Under the pieces are notes generated by a model. The model was not told the DNA's origin. It saw only the letters and a program-made list of their open reading frames with translations, and did no database searches. 64,000 nucleotides of DNA from positions 3,847 to 67,846 of the forward strand of contig NZ_WQMS01000009.1 of NCBI RefSeq assembly GCF_009753715.1. Reading direction: 5' to 3'. This stretch comes from Sphingomonas horti (GTDB lineage Bacteria; Pseudomonadota; Alphaproteobacteria; Sphingomonadales; Sphingomonadaceae). The translations under genes and the position numbers were made by a program. This document shows positions 48,317-56,942 of the stretch, piece after piece; positions within the stretch are counted from its first letter, which is position 1, and each line of letters begins with the position of its first letter.

Positions 48317-49444
48317 ATGAAATACTGCACACGCTGCCTTCAGCCAGACACCCGACCGAATACCCGATTTACGCCGGCAGGAACCTGCCCGGCGTGCGAC
48401 TATTTTGAACGGCTGCAGGATGTGGATTGGCAGGAACGCATTGAGATTCTCGAGGATCTCCTGTCAAGCTACCCGCGTCGAGCTGGCCGCCATTTCGACT
48501 GCATCATCGGCGTTTCAGGTGGAAAGGATTCGACCCGCCAGGCTCTATGGGTGCGTGACAAGCTAGGCTTGAGGCCATTGCTGGCCTGCCTCAGCTATCC
48601 CCCCGAGCAAGTGACCGAGCGGGGAGTCGACAATCTATCGGCCCTAATCGAGCACGGGTTCGATGTCGTGATTTCCGCGCCGGCCCCGCAAGTTTGGCGC
48701 AAGCTGATGCGGACGGCATTCGACCGGTTCACGAATTGGGCGCGATCGACCGAACTGGCACTCTTCAGCTCAGTGCCGCAGTTGGCGATACGGTATCAGG
48801 TTCCGCTGATCCTTTGGGGGGAAAATCCCGGGCTTCAGTTGGGCGACCTCAACACACTCGGGCGTACCGGCTACGACGGTAACAACCTGCGCTACATGAA
48901 CACATTATCCGGCGGCGCGATTGATTGGATGCTCGAAACAGCCGAGATGCGCAATCTCATCCCATATCAATATCCTACACCAGAAGAATTTGAAGCGCAC
49001 GGCATACAGATCGTCTACCTTGGATGGTTTCTCGGCGATTGGTCATTGGTTAACAACGGCATGTATTCGGCCGTGAATGGTCTTCACATCCGCACCGACG
49101 ATGTTGAAAATACCGGCGACCTTCGTGGCGTTTCTTCGCTCGATGAGGATTGGGTGACGCTCAATCAAATGATTAAGTACTACAAGTTCGGCTTTGGGCG
49201 CGTGACAGACTACGTCAATGAAGAAATAAGAATTGGGCGCTTAACACGAGAACATGCGGCTATTCTGGTCAACGAATATGATGGTCGTTGCTCATCGGAA
49301 TACATTTCCGCGTTTTGTGACTATATTGGGATTAGAGTGGATGAATTCTGGAAACAGGTCCGCGCTTGTGTAAATCGGCAGCTTTTCGATATTTCGCCGG
49401 CCGGCGAGATCACCCGCAGATATAAGGTCGGAATCGGGCTATGA
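48317..49444 (+). CDS. N-acetyl sugar amidotransferase (WbpG/PseA family)
   Basis: 375 residues. ATP-pyrophosphatase-type enzyme that, with HisH/HisF-like partners, converts an N-acetyl to an N-acetamidino group on a sugar. Zinc-ribbon cysteines C4, C7, C24 and C27; intact PP-loop VSGGKDS (66-72); conserved ILWGENPGLQLGD further on. In Campylobacter the family member PseA makes the acetamidino form of Pse; in Pseudomonas WbpG acts on ManNAc3NAcA precursors. Here either substrate is possible. The gene is visibly AT-richer than its neighbours (line 48961-49020 counts 27 G+C in 60). It follows 145 bases without a gene. Confidence 0.9.
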   Translation: MKYCTRCLQPDTRPNTRFTPAGTCPACDYFERLQDVDWQERIEILEDLLSSYPRRAGRHFDCIIGVSGGKDSTRQALWVRDKLGLRPLLACLSYPPEQVTERGVDNLSALIEHGFDVVISAPAPQVWRKLMRTAFDRFTNWARSTELALFSSVPQLAIRYQVPLILWGENPGLQLGDLNTLGRTGYDGNNLRYMNTLSGGAIDWMLETAEMRNLIPYQYPTPEEFEAHGIQIVYLGWFLGDWSLVNNGMYSAVNGLHIRTDDVENTGDLRGVSSLDEDWVTLNQMIKYYKFGFGRVTDYVNEEIRIGRLTREHAAILVNEYDGRCSSEYISAFCDYIGIRVDEFWKQVRACVNRQLFDISPAGEITRRYKVGIGL

Positions 49445-50049
49445 GCCGCCGAACGATTGGCGTGGTCGATTATGGCGTCGGCAATCATGCATCCGTCTGG
49501 CGCGCGCTTCATGGACTTGGATATCGTTGCCGGATCAGTGCCGAACCCGACGTACTCAGCGCGACCGATCTTCTGGTTTTGCCGGGTGTTGGGGCATTCG
49601 GCGCGGCGATGGAGGCGCTCCATCGGCACGACCTCGACGAATATTTGAAGCACAGGTCGCGCGATGGCATGCCCTTGCTTGGCCTTTGCCTGGGGATGCA
49701 ACTTCTAGCCGATGCGTCTTCGGAGCACGGCCTGACAGCCGGGCTGGGCTTGATCCCCGGAAATGTCGAACCGCTCGACCAAAGACGCTGGCATATTGGC
49801 TGGAATTCCATCGAAGTCACCAAGGAAGATACTCTGTTCCGATCTTCCGACGGCCAGTCCATGTATTTCAATCACAGCCATGTATTCCGCGCGCCCGAGG
49901 AATATCAGGTTTGCATTACCCGACTGGAACGTGCCTTTCCGGTCGGCGTCCGACGCGGCAACGTTGTGGGCCTTCAGTTCCATCCCGAGAAGAGCCAGAA
50001 TTCGGGCCGCGTCCTGCTGAGCAGCATCATCGAAGGCTTGTGCCGGTGA
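49441..50049 (+). CDS. hisH: HisH-type glutamine amidotransferase (polysaccharide-associated)
   Basis: 202-residue class I glutaminase. It hydrolyses glutamine and passes ammonia to a HisF-type partner. Oxyanion and nucleophile region LLGLCLGMQLLAD with Cys83; His/Glu of the triad are in LQFHPEKSQNSG near the C-terminus; PGVGAFGAAMEAL near residue 50 is family-typical. Located between two WbpG-like genes rather than in a histidine operon, so its ammonia most likely serves sugar amidination. Overlaps both neighbours by four bases. Confidence 0.9.
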   Translation: MSRRTIGVVDYGVGNHASVWRALHGLGYRCRISAEPDVLSATDLLVLPGVGAFGAAMEALHRHDLDEYLKHRSRDGMPLLGLCLGMQLLADASSEHGLTAGLGLIPGNVEPLDQRRWHIGWNSIEVTKEDTLFRSSDGQSMYFNHSHVFRAPEEYQVCITRLERAFPVGVRRGNVVGLQFHPEKSQNSGRVLLSSIIEGLCR

Positions 50050-50825
50050 TCCGTAAGCGCATAATCGGCGTCATTACCGTCAAAAACGGCTGGGCGGTCC
50101 AATCGATCGGCTACCGGCGCTACCTTCCCTTGGGACGGCCCGAGATTCTAGCCGAAAATCTCGATCGCTGGGGCGCAGACGAGATATTGCTCCAATGCAT
50201 TGATCGAAGCGCCCATGGTCTCGGCCCCGACCTGTCTCTCCTCGATCGGGTCGGCCGGCTCGGCTTGTCGACGCCCCTTATCTATGCCGGCGGAATCCGG
50301 ACCGCTCAGGATGCGATCACAGTGGTCGCAACCGCAGCCGATCGCGTGCTGGTCGACTCCATGCTGTGGGACGATCCCGATGAAATCGGCAGATCGGGCG
50401 AATATCTCGGCAATCAGGCCATAATTGCGTCGCTCCCTCTCTCGATCGAGGGACATGAGGTTCGTTGGCTGAACTACCGAACGGGCATCAGTGCACCATT
50501 TTCGGATCGCCTCCTCAAGGATTTGGCGGCAGGCACGATTTCCGAGGCCCTGGTTATCGATTGGCGCCACGAAGGCCAGCCCTTGCGGTTCGATGCAGCG
50601 CTTCTCGACGCGTTGCCTTGCGACGTGCCACTAATCGCATTCGGAGGATTGTCCGACGCCGCTCAGTTGTCCAACATTCTCCGTTCCCCGCGTGTTGCCG
50701 CGGTGGCAATCGGCAATTTTCTGTCTTATCGCGAACACGCTTTGCAGGCATTTAAGCAGAATCTGGTCGGCCTCCCGATCCGCCCGGCGACTTACCAGCA
50801 ATCCTCCGACTTCTGCGCTCCATGA
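50046..50825 (+). CDS. hisF: HisF-like barrel without the cyclase catalytic aspartates
   Basis: 259 residues, GTG start at 50046 overlapping hisH (GTGA); longer frames upstream are shadows. It begins VIRKRIIGVITVKNGWAVQS, aligning with HisF (MLAKRIIACLDVKDG), but the catalytic Asp11 is Thr11. The segment NQAIIASLPLS aligns with the strand bearing catalytic Asp130, and that position is Pro131. The barrel phosphate-loop-like motifs IYAGGIRTAQDA and IAFGGLSDAAQL remain. It therefore probably keeps the HisH-docking and ammonia-tunnel role without imidazole-glycerol-phosphate synthesis. HisF homologues in WbpG clusters show the same tendency as I recall. Confidence 0.88.
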   Translation: MIRKRIIGVITVKNGWAVQSIGYRRYLPLGRPEILAENLDRWGADEILLQCIDRSAHGLGPDLSLLDRVGRLGLSTPLIYAGGIRTAQDAITVVATAADRVLVDSMLWDDPDEIGRSGEYLGNQAIIASLPLSIEGHEVRWLNYRTGISAPFSDRLLKDLAAGTISEALVIDWRHEGQPLRFDAALLDALPCDVPLIAFGGLSDAAQLSNILRSPRVAAVAIGNFLSYREHALQAFKQNLVGLPIRPATYQQSSDFCAP

Positions 50826-52060
50826 CCGAAGCCATTGCCTGTTCCCGCTGCCTTTACACGACGAGTCATCCGCTCGGGTTGATCGTTGATGATGAAGGCG
50901 TCTGTTCCGGATGCCGAATCCATGAGGAGAAGGACAGGTTGGATTTTGCCGAGCGTTGGGAGAAGCTGGTTTCCATCATCGCTCCCTATCGCGCGACGAG
51001 CGGCAAAACCTATGACTGTATTGTCCCGGTGACGGGAGCGCATGATTCACATTGGATCGTGCACGTAGTGAAGGAGCGCCTCGGCCTCAATCCGCTGCTC
51101 GTAACCTACAACAAATACTTCAACACTCCACTTGGCATCCGTAACCTCGCAAATCTGCGCATAAAGTTTGATTGCGACGTTCTGATCCAGAATGTGAACC
51201 CGCTGTCGGTGAAGAAGATCACCCGGACGACGCTGAGGGAGTTCGGCAGCATTTATTGGCCATGCCTAGCGGGGCAGACCGTGTTTCCTGTGCAGACCGC
51301 TGTTCGATACAAGGTACCGCTGATCATATGGGGCGCGCATCAGGGCCTGGAACAGGTAGGCATGTTCAGCCACGAACATGAAGTCGAAATGACACGCCGA
51401 TATCGAAAAGATCATGACCTGATGGGTCGGGAAGCGGATGACCTGCTGTCGATATTCGATACGTTAAAGGAAGAAGATATCTGGCAGTACCGATACCCGA
51501 GTGATGGGGAGCTGAACAGCGTCGGGATCCGCGGGATCTATCTAGGAAATTATATCCGATGGGACCCTAAGGCGCAGCATGAACGAATGGCTGAAACCCA
51601 TGGATATAAGGGCGCAGCGTTCAGGCGGACGTTCGACACCTACGACTATGTGGACTGCTTCAACTACATGGATGTTCACGACCATTTGAAATGGATAAAG
51701 CACGGTTATTCGAAAGTGACCGATCACGCCTGCCGCGAAATCCGTCATGGCCGTCTCGATCGGGAAACGGCGCTCGCGCTAGTCCGGCACTATGAGGAGC
51801 AGCCGCTTCAATACCTGGACCGATTTCTCGAGTGGCTGGACCTGACGCCGGCCGGGCTCGAATTCGTTCTGAACGAACACCGCAATCGGGACATGTTCGA
51901 CGAAATGAAACCAAATCGCTGGCATCGCAAACCACGTCCTGATGCGGCTCCAGCCGATATCCGCGCAGCGGAGCGCCGGCTTGCATTCGTAGCGGAAGCG
52001 TCGCTCGATTCATCCGGACGAGGGGCCTATGTCACGGTGGGCAAGGGTTTTCCGTTGTGA
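50822..52060 (+). CDS. Second WbpG-family protein with degenerate PP-loop
   Basis: 412 residues, homologous to the protein encoded at 48317. The zinc-ribbon cysteines are kept (C7, C10, C28, C31), and LIIWGAHQGLEQVG matches ILWGENPGLQLGD of the first copy. But the nucleotide loop is TGAHDS (71-76) in place of SGGKDS, losing the usual Lys and a Gly. A C-terminal extension of about 40 residues is extra. It may bind ATP differently, act on another sugar, or be a non-catalytic partner. Overlaps hisF-like (ATGA) and the next gene's GTG. Confidence 0.85.
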   Translation: MTEAIACSRCLYTTSHPLGLIVDDEGVCSGCRIHEEKDRLDFAERWEKLVSIIAPYRATSGKTYDCIVPVTGAHDSHWIVHVVKERLGLNPLLVTYNKYFNTPLGIRNLANLRIKFDCDVLIQNVNPLSVKKITRTTLREFGSIYWPCLAGQTVFPVQTAVRYKVPLIIWGAHQGLEQVGMFSHEHEVEMTRRYRKDHDLMGREADDLLSIFDTLKEEDIWQYRYPSDGELNSVGIRGIYLGNYIRWDPKAQHERMAETHGYKGAAFRRTFDTYDYVDCFNYMDVHDHLKWIKHGYSKVTDHACREIRHGRLDRETALALVRHYEEQPLQYLDRFLEWLDLTPAGLEFVLNEHRNRDMFDEMKPNRWHRKPRPDAAPADIRAAERRLAFVAEASLDSSGRGAYVTVGKGFPL

Positions 52061-53052
52061 CTGTGACGGCCAAAGTTGCATGGCTCACCGCTCCTGGCAG
52101 GCTGGAGTTCCGTCACGAAGAGCTGCCGCCCCCGCAGCCCGGCGAAATGTTGTGCGAGACGATCGTGACAGCGATATCCCCTGGCACCGAGCTTGCCGCC
52201 TACACCGGCAAGCCCCCTCTCCGGCCCAGCGTCGTTTATCCGCGACTCCAGGGGTATTGCAGTGTGGCGAGAGTCCTCGAAAGCTCGGCAGAGGGCTTCT
52301 CGCGTGGCGATCGGGTCCTGAGCTTTGCATCGCATCGCAGCCACTTGACTCTTCCGGCGGGCGAGGTGCTGCTGAAGCTGCCTGACGAGGCCGATGCCGG
52401 GAAGATCGCCTGCACCTATCTTTATCATCTCGGCTACAACGCGGTGTTGCGCTCGGGCGTCCGTCCGGGCTCGCGGGTGCTGGTGATCGGACTAGGAGCG
52501 CTGGGCTTAACGAGCGTAACGATGGCCTGCATCGCCGGTGCCGATGTGCATGCGATTTCCGATCAGGCCCGCCCTGCCGCGATCGCCAGTCTCCTCGGCG
52601 CACAGACGTGGAGGCGAGACCAGGAGCGGCCGCTCCAGGAGGCCCTCGACGGCGGCGCGGACGTGGTCATCACCACGGTCAGTGGCTGGGACGATTGGCA
52701 GCGCGCTCTTCGCCTGGCCGGACAGAACGCCACTCTCGCTTGCTTGGGGTTTCCGGGGCGCGGCGAGCCGCCGCCCTCGCAAAACCCGTTCGACAGTCAG
52801 TATTTCTACATGAAGCAGCTGCGCATCGAAGCTGTGGGCTGGTCTCCGGAAGTCAACGATAATCGCGGCTTTCTGCGGTTCAACGAGCGCGAGAACATTG
52901 CCTGGCTGGCAAGCCTGATCTGGTCCGGACGCCTGGACCCTGCATCTCTGGTATCGGGCACGTACGACGGTCTGGAGTTGGGCCAGGCCTACGAAGACCT
53001 GCTGATGCGTCGAAATTCCGCGGTCACATACCTCCTGAAGTGGGCAGCATGA
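52057..53052 (+). CDS. MDR-family zinc-type alcohol dehydrogenase, zinc ligands not evident
   Basis: 331 residues, GTG start overlapping the previous gene. Medium-chain dehydrogenase fold: N-terminal GroES-like domain, then Rossmann GSRVLVIGLGALGLTSVTMAC. The catalytic zinc Cys position reads ISPGTELAAYTGK (Ser/Pro instead of Cys-Gly), as in BchC-like members, so it may act without catalytic zinc. Immediately followed by a Gfo/Idh gene, a recurring pair in sugar loci. Substrate unknown. Confidence 0.8.
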   Translation: MTVTAKVAWLTAPGRLEFRHEELPPPQPGEMLCETIVTAISPGTELAAYTGKPPLRPSVVYPRLQGYCSVARVLESSAEGFSRGDRVLSFASHRSHLTLPAGEVLLKLPDEADAGKIACTYLYHLGYNAVLRSGVRPGSRVLVIGLGALGLTSVTMACIAGADVHAISDQARPAAIASLLGAQTWRRDQERPLQEALDGGADVVITTVSGWDDWQRALRLAGQNATLACLGFPGRGEPPPSQNPFDSQYFYMKQLRIEAVGWSPEVNDNRGFLRFNERENIAWLASLIWSGRLDPASLVSGTYDGLELGQAYEDLLMRRNSAVTYLLKWAA

Positions 53053-54122
53053 TCAAGGCTGCCGTGATCGGCTGCGGCCGCATGGGCGCGTTCACGAGTG
53101 AGAGCGTGAAGCGGTCCGCGCCTCCTTGTTGGTTTCCACTCGCCCATGCTGAGGCCATGGCCGCGCACCCCGCGGTGGATCTCGCTGCTCTTTGCGATCC
53201 CGATCCCGCGCAGCTGGAACGCGCCCGCGCAGCCTATGGTGTGCAGGCAGGCCTGGCCGACTACCACACGGTCTTGAGTACGATCCGACCCGCTTTGGTG
53301 GGCATTGCCACACGCACGCCAGGACGCGCGCGCATTATCGAGGAATGCATCGCGGCCGGGACCCGCGCGCTGCACGTGGAAAAGCCTCTTTGCAATACAG
53401 TGGCTGAGCTCGACGCACTCGCGAGCCTGTTCGAGCGGCCCGACATTCACGTGTCCTATGGCGCGATCCGCCGGCTGTTCCGCATCTATCACTACGCGCG
53501 GGAACTCGCTGGCTCCGGCCAGTTCGGCCGACTGTTGGACATTCGGGTCTCGATGGGAGCAGGCGCTCTCTATTGGACCCATCCTCATAGCGTCGATCTA
53601 ATTCTATGGGCAGCAGGCGACCGGCGCGTGACCGGCGTGCAGGCCAGGCTGGCCAATGTCGAACTCGGCGGGATTACATCCCATGTCGTAAGCGACCCTG
53701 TTATTGAAGGCGCGTCGATCTGGTTCGACGACGGAACCGTGGGCCATATCGGGCGGGCCATTGGCGCGGATCTAGTCCTTTCCTGCGAAGCTGGCGAAGT
53801 TGCTGTCGTGAACGACGGCGACAGCATTTCGATATCGACGTCGCCGACGAATGGTCCTTATCCGAAACGATCGATATTGGAGTGGCAGGCGGAGCAAGTG
53901 CCGGAAGGGACCTACGCCGCCATAGATCAGCTCGTTCGATGCCTCGCGGGCGAAGCTGAGGCCCAAACAATCAACGCCACGATCAAGCGCGACATCATCG
54001 TGGGGCAGCGGATATTATTTGCTTTCGTTCAATCGCATCTCGAGAAAAGCCGGCTAATCTCGTTGCAGGAGGTGAACCCCTCCATGCGGATTGATGCGAG
54101 AAGCGGTTTGCGTGCCGCGTGA
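53049..54122 (+). CDS. Gfo/Idh/MocA-family oxidoreductase (second)
   Basis: 357 residues from ATG 53049, overlapping the dehydrogenase stop. Rossmann AVIGCGRMGAFTSES, ATRTPGRARIIEECI, catalytic-type HVEKPLCNT, and the C-terminal LYWTHPHSVDLILWAAGD (conserved His). Together with the MDR gene it may carry out a two-step redox change of a sugar or its side chain. Distinct in sequence from the two other Gfo/Idh proteins in the window. Confidence 0.82.
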   Translation: MIKAAVIGCGRMGAFTSESVKRSAPPCWFPLAHAEAMAAHPAVDLAALCDPDPAQLERARAAYGVQAGLADYHTVLSTIRPALVGIATRTPGRARIIEECIAAGTRALHVEKPLCNTVAELDALASLFERPDIHVSYGAIRRLFRIYHYARELAGSGQFGRLLDIRVSMGAGALYWTHPHSVDLILWAAGDRRVTGVQARLANVELGGITSHVVSDPVIEGASIWFDDGTVGHIGRAIGADLVLSCEAGEVAVVNDGDSISISTSPTNGPYPKRSILEWQAEQVPEGTYAAIDQLVRCLAGEAEAQTINATIKRDIIVGQRILFAFVQSHLEKSRLISLQEVNPSMRIDARSGLRAA

Positions 54123-54310
54123 TCGCGGAGCATCGCCACTCCCTTGCTCCATCAGCCTTCCCTCCCAGGGCGGCCCAAGTGGCCGGTGATGGACGGCGGA
54201 CGGGGGGATGCTACGAAGCAGCCCTGCCTGGATCAGTGTCTGCTCTCAGATAAGCTATCAAGACTCCGTTCCTCCAAGCCTGGGACGGAAATCGCAATGT
54301 AGGAAGAACA

Positions 54311-55648
54311 ATGAAGCTGCCTAAGGTCGTTTTTTTTGCGAGAGGGTACCAAGCCGACTATTTTCCGACGTTGGCCAGCAATCGTTATGAAGCAGTTTTC
54401 GTCACGCTTACTCGCGCAGAGAAGCGGATCGTCGAGCGGCGCGGCCACAAAGTCGTGGCGTGTTTCGAATGCGATTTCGATCGCCTTCCCGAGGAGGAAT
54501 TGCCGGAAGCCTATTTGCGTACGTCGTTCATGGCTGATCGTTTCCTCGGCCGCTTTGATGCGCCAATGCGACGCCATATTCTCGCCAAGGAGCGTGCATT
54601 TTGGAGTAGGATCCTGGACGAGCATCGACCGGCAGCAGTCGTAAACGAACTGGTTGCCATCGAAATCTCGGAAGTCCTTCTGATTGAGGCAGAAGCGCGG
54701 GGCATACGGTATTTGGCAGGGATGAACTGCGTCGTTAACGACCTGTTCTACTGGCTTCCCGATCCCCTGAGCCTTTCTGGCCGCTTCATCCCCGACTCGC
54801 GCCCGGGCGACGAGTCACGACGTGCAGCGGAAGCATATCTCGAGGAGGTCCGGCAGCAGGACTACAAGCCCTTTTATGTGCAGAACCTGAGCGATCGCCG
54901 CGCGCTCCGCCCCATCGCTGCCGCCGCGGCGAAATTTGCCTATTGGCGGTTGAAGCGCCTGTTCGGCCGCCGCTTCTCGTACGAGACGTACTCCGAAGAA
55001 TATGCGAAGAAGCTGTCGGTCTTCTTCAAGAGCTTCTTTGTCGGTTATGATCGCCTGGAGGACATCCCGGACGGCATTGAAGCGATCTTCTACCCCCTTC
55101 ACCAGGAACCCGAAGCGACCTTGAATTACATGTCGGAATTCTATTCCGATCAGGTATCCACCATAGAGAACATCCTTAAGTGCCTTACCCCGGACCAGGT
55201 GCTTGTCGTGAAAGAGCATCCGGTCGACAAGGGCTCGCTGCTGCGTCGCAAGTTCAGGCTCATCCGGAAGAATTGCTCGGCCCTCTACTATCTGCCGGCT
55301 GAGGTGCACGGGCGACAAGTGCTCGACCGGGCCAGTCGCGTGGTCACGCTCACCAGCACCGTCGGGTGGGAAGCCGCCGTCACCGGACACCCGGTTTACG
55401 TCATGGGCCAAATCTTCTACGACAATGTGCCTGGAATCACCCGCATCGCCAACTTTGCCGATTTGAAGGCGGCGCTTCGCCTGCCGTTGTCGGACCAGAG
55501 TCGGGCGTCCCTGGAATCCGTCGGGGACTTGGTCGCCCGAATGGTCGAGGCGAGCTATCGCGGCAACCCATTTCCGCACGCCGGCCTCTATTCGGAAGAC
55601 AATCGCAAAGCGGTCGTCCATGCCATTGCCAGCGCCGCAGGTGCATGA
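54311..55648 (+). CDS. Capsule polysaccharide synthesis protein (KpsC/KpsS-like)
   Basis: 445 residues, Capsule_synth-family features: FYPLHQEPEATLNYM, LVVKEHPVDKGSL, and the C-terminal SRVVTLTSTVGWEAAVTGHPVYVMG, which match the beta-Kdo transferase-type GT-B sugar-nucleotide site. Known KpsC/KpsS use CMP-Kdo, a CMP-linked ulosonic acid; CMP-Pse made by this locus is also a CMP-ulosonic acid, so this may be the Pse transferase (inference). AGGA lies 8 bases before the ATG. The 188 bases upstream (54123-54310) contain no supported gene. Confidence 0.8.
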   Translation: MKLPKVVFFARGYQADYFPTLASNRYEAVFVTLTRAEKRIVERRGHKVVACFECDFDRLPEEELPEAYLRTSFMADRFLGRFDAPMRRHILAKERAFWSRILDEHRPAAVVNELVAIEISEVLLIEAEARGIRYLAGMNCVVNDLFYWLPDPLSLSGRFIPDSRPGDESRRAAEAYLEEVRQQDYKPFYVQNLSDRRALRPIAAAAAKFAYWRLKRLFGRRFSYETYSEEYAKKLSVFFKSFFVGYDRLEDIPDGIEAIFYPLHQEPEATLNYMSEFYSDQVSTIENILKCLTPDQVLVVKEHPVDKGSLLRRKFRLIRKNCSALYYLPAEVHGRQVLDRASRVVTLTSTVGWEAAVTGHPVYVMGQIFYDNVPGITRIANFADLKAALRLPLSDQSRASLESVGDLVARMVEASYRGNPFPHAGLYSEDNRKAVVHAIASAAGA

Positions 55649-56942
55649 GTTGATTTCATCCCCTTCGGCATTGCGATCACGCCTATCCGACCCGCGCGTC
55701 GCCTTCGTGATCGTGAACGTGGCCACGAATCTGCTGTTCCTTGGACGCAGCTATCTGACGATGCTGGTGTTGGACTACGACAAACTGGGCCTGGTCACCC
55801 TGTTGCAGTCCGTCATACTGCTGGTGGGGGCGCTGCAGTTCGGGTTTCTGAACGGCGGCTATCGCCTGCTTTGTGACGGTGCATCCGAGGCGAGCACCCG
55901 AATCAACGACGTCGTGTACACGGCCCTTTGCGTGATCGGCATCATTTCCATTGCCGCGGCGCTGCTCGCGATGCCGTTCAGTCAGAATCTCTCATTCGCA
56001 CTCGTCCTCCTGGTCGGCGCCGCCGCGGGCGGATGGACGCTTGTCCGAACGTGGGTCGCAAACCAGCTTATCGCGTTCGCCGAGCTGCGGATGCTGAATC
56101 GGGCCACGCTGCTGGCCGCGATTGCCTCGCTCGCGTTGCTCGTCCTGGTCCCAGCCTGGCCTCTGCTTGCCTGCATGGCATCGGTCGCCGCGCAACCGGT
56201 GGTGTTCGTCGCCTACGTCCTGGCCCGGCGCGCCGATCTGCGCCCCAGGGCAATCTCGTTCGACATGATCCTCGTCCGGCGAATAATGGCAAGCGGCTTC
56301 ATTGTCTTTTTGACCGGCATCTTTCTGCAGGCCAATACCCAGTTCGAGCGCTGGTACGTCGTCGGCACCCTCGGAATCGACAGCCTCGGCCATCTCTACC
56401 TGGTTTTCCTGTTCATTACGCTGTTCAACCTGATGCCGACCACATTCGACGCGATTTTCCTGCCGCGGCTGGTGCGTTCGCGACGCGACGGCGACATGCC
56501 GGCGGTCGCGCAGGGAATCCGATCGTTTCTTGTCGTGCAGCTCAGCTACTGCCTGGCGGCGGCATTGGCCCTCGCCGTGCTTGCCGCGCCCGTCCTGAAG
56601 CTGATTCTTCCGCGCTATCTGCCGGATCTCCGCTACGTCTACGTGGTCGCCCCGGGCCTGATACTCTTCACCCTAGCGACACCCTTTGCGATCGTGTTCA
56701 ACGTACTGATCCGGTACCGGACATATCTTCTAGCCTATGGTGCCGGAACGGTTATCACCGCAGCCCTGCTGGGAGCGAGCCTGGTGACCCGCCCCCATCT
56801 TGGCCTTGACGGCGTGATGATGGTGCGTGCGGGTGCCTATGCCGTGATGGCCGTGATCCTGATCGCCGGCTATGTTGCCGCGTGTGCCAGATACCCGGAA
56901 TTCCAGTTGTTCCAGCGGCACCGGAAAGGCCGGCAGCGATGA
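55620..56942 (+). CDS. Wzx-like polysaccharide flippase (MATE/MOP superfamily)
   Basis: About 440 residues with 12 or more hydrophobic segments, e.g. FVIVNVATNLLFLGRSY, LVTLLQSVILLVGALQFGF, and RRIMASGFIVFLTGIFLQAN mid-protein. Topology and context indicate export of lipid-linked repeat units across the inner membrane. Start is uncertain: ATG 55620 overlaps the previous gene by 29 bases; GTG 55641 or TTG 55650 would also work. Low sequence conservation is normal for Wzx, so the call rests on topology and neighbours. Confidence 0.82.
   Translation: MPLPAPQVHELISSPSALRSRLSDPRVAFVIVNVATNLLFLGRSYLTMLVLDYDKLGLVTLLQSVILLVGALQFGFLNGGYRLLCDGASEASTRINDVVYTALCVIGIISIAAALLAMPFSQNLSFALVLLVGAAAGGWTLVRTWVANQLIAFAELRMLNRATLLAAIASLALLVLVPAWPLLACMASVAAQPVVFVAYVLARRADLRPRAISFDMILVRRIMASGFIVFLTGIFLQANTQFERWYVVGTLGIDSLGHLYLVFLFITLFNLMPTTFDAIFLPRLVRSRRDGDMPAVAQGIRSFLVVQLSYCLAAALALAVLAAPVLKLILPRYLPDLRYVYVVAPGLILFTLATPFAIVFNVLIRYRTYLLAYGAGTVITAALLGASLVTRPHLGLDGVMMVRAGAYAVMAVILIAGYVAACARYPEFQLFQRHRKGRQR

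Noticed and set aside
49441-50825. Histidine biosynthesis operon
   Set aside because: hisH and the hisF-like gene are flanked by sugar amidotransferases, no other his genes are present, and the HisF homologue lacks catalytic aspartates.
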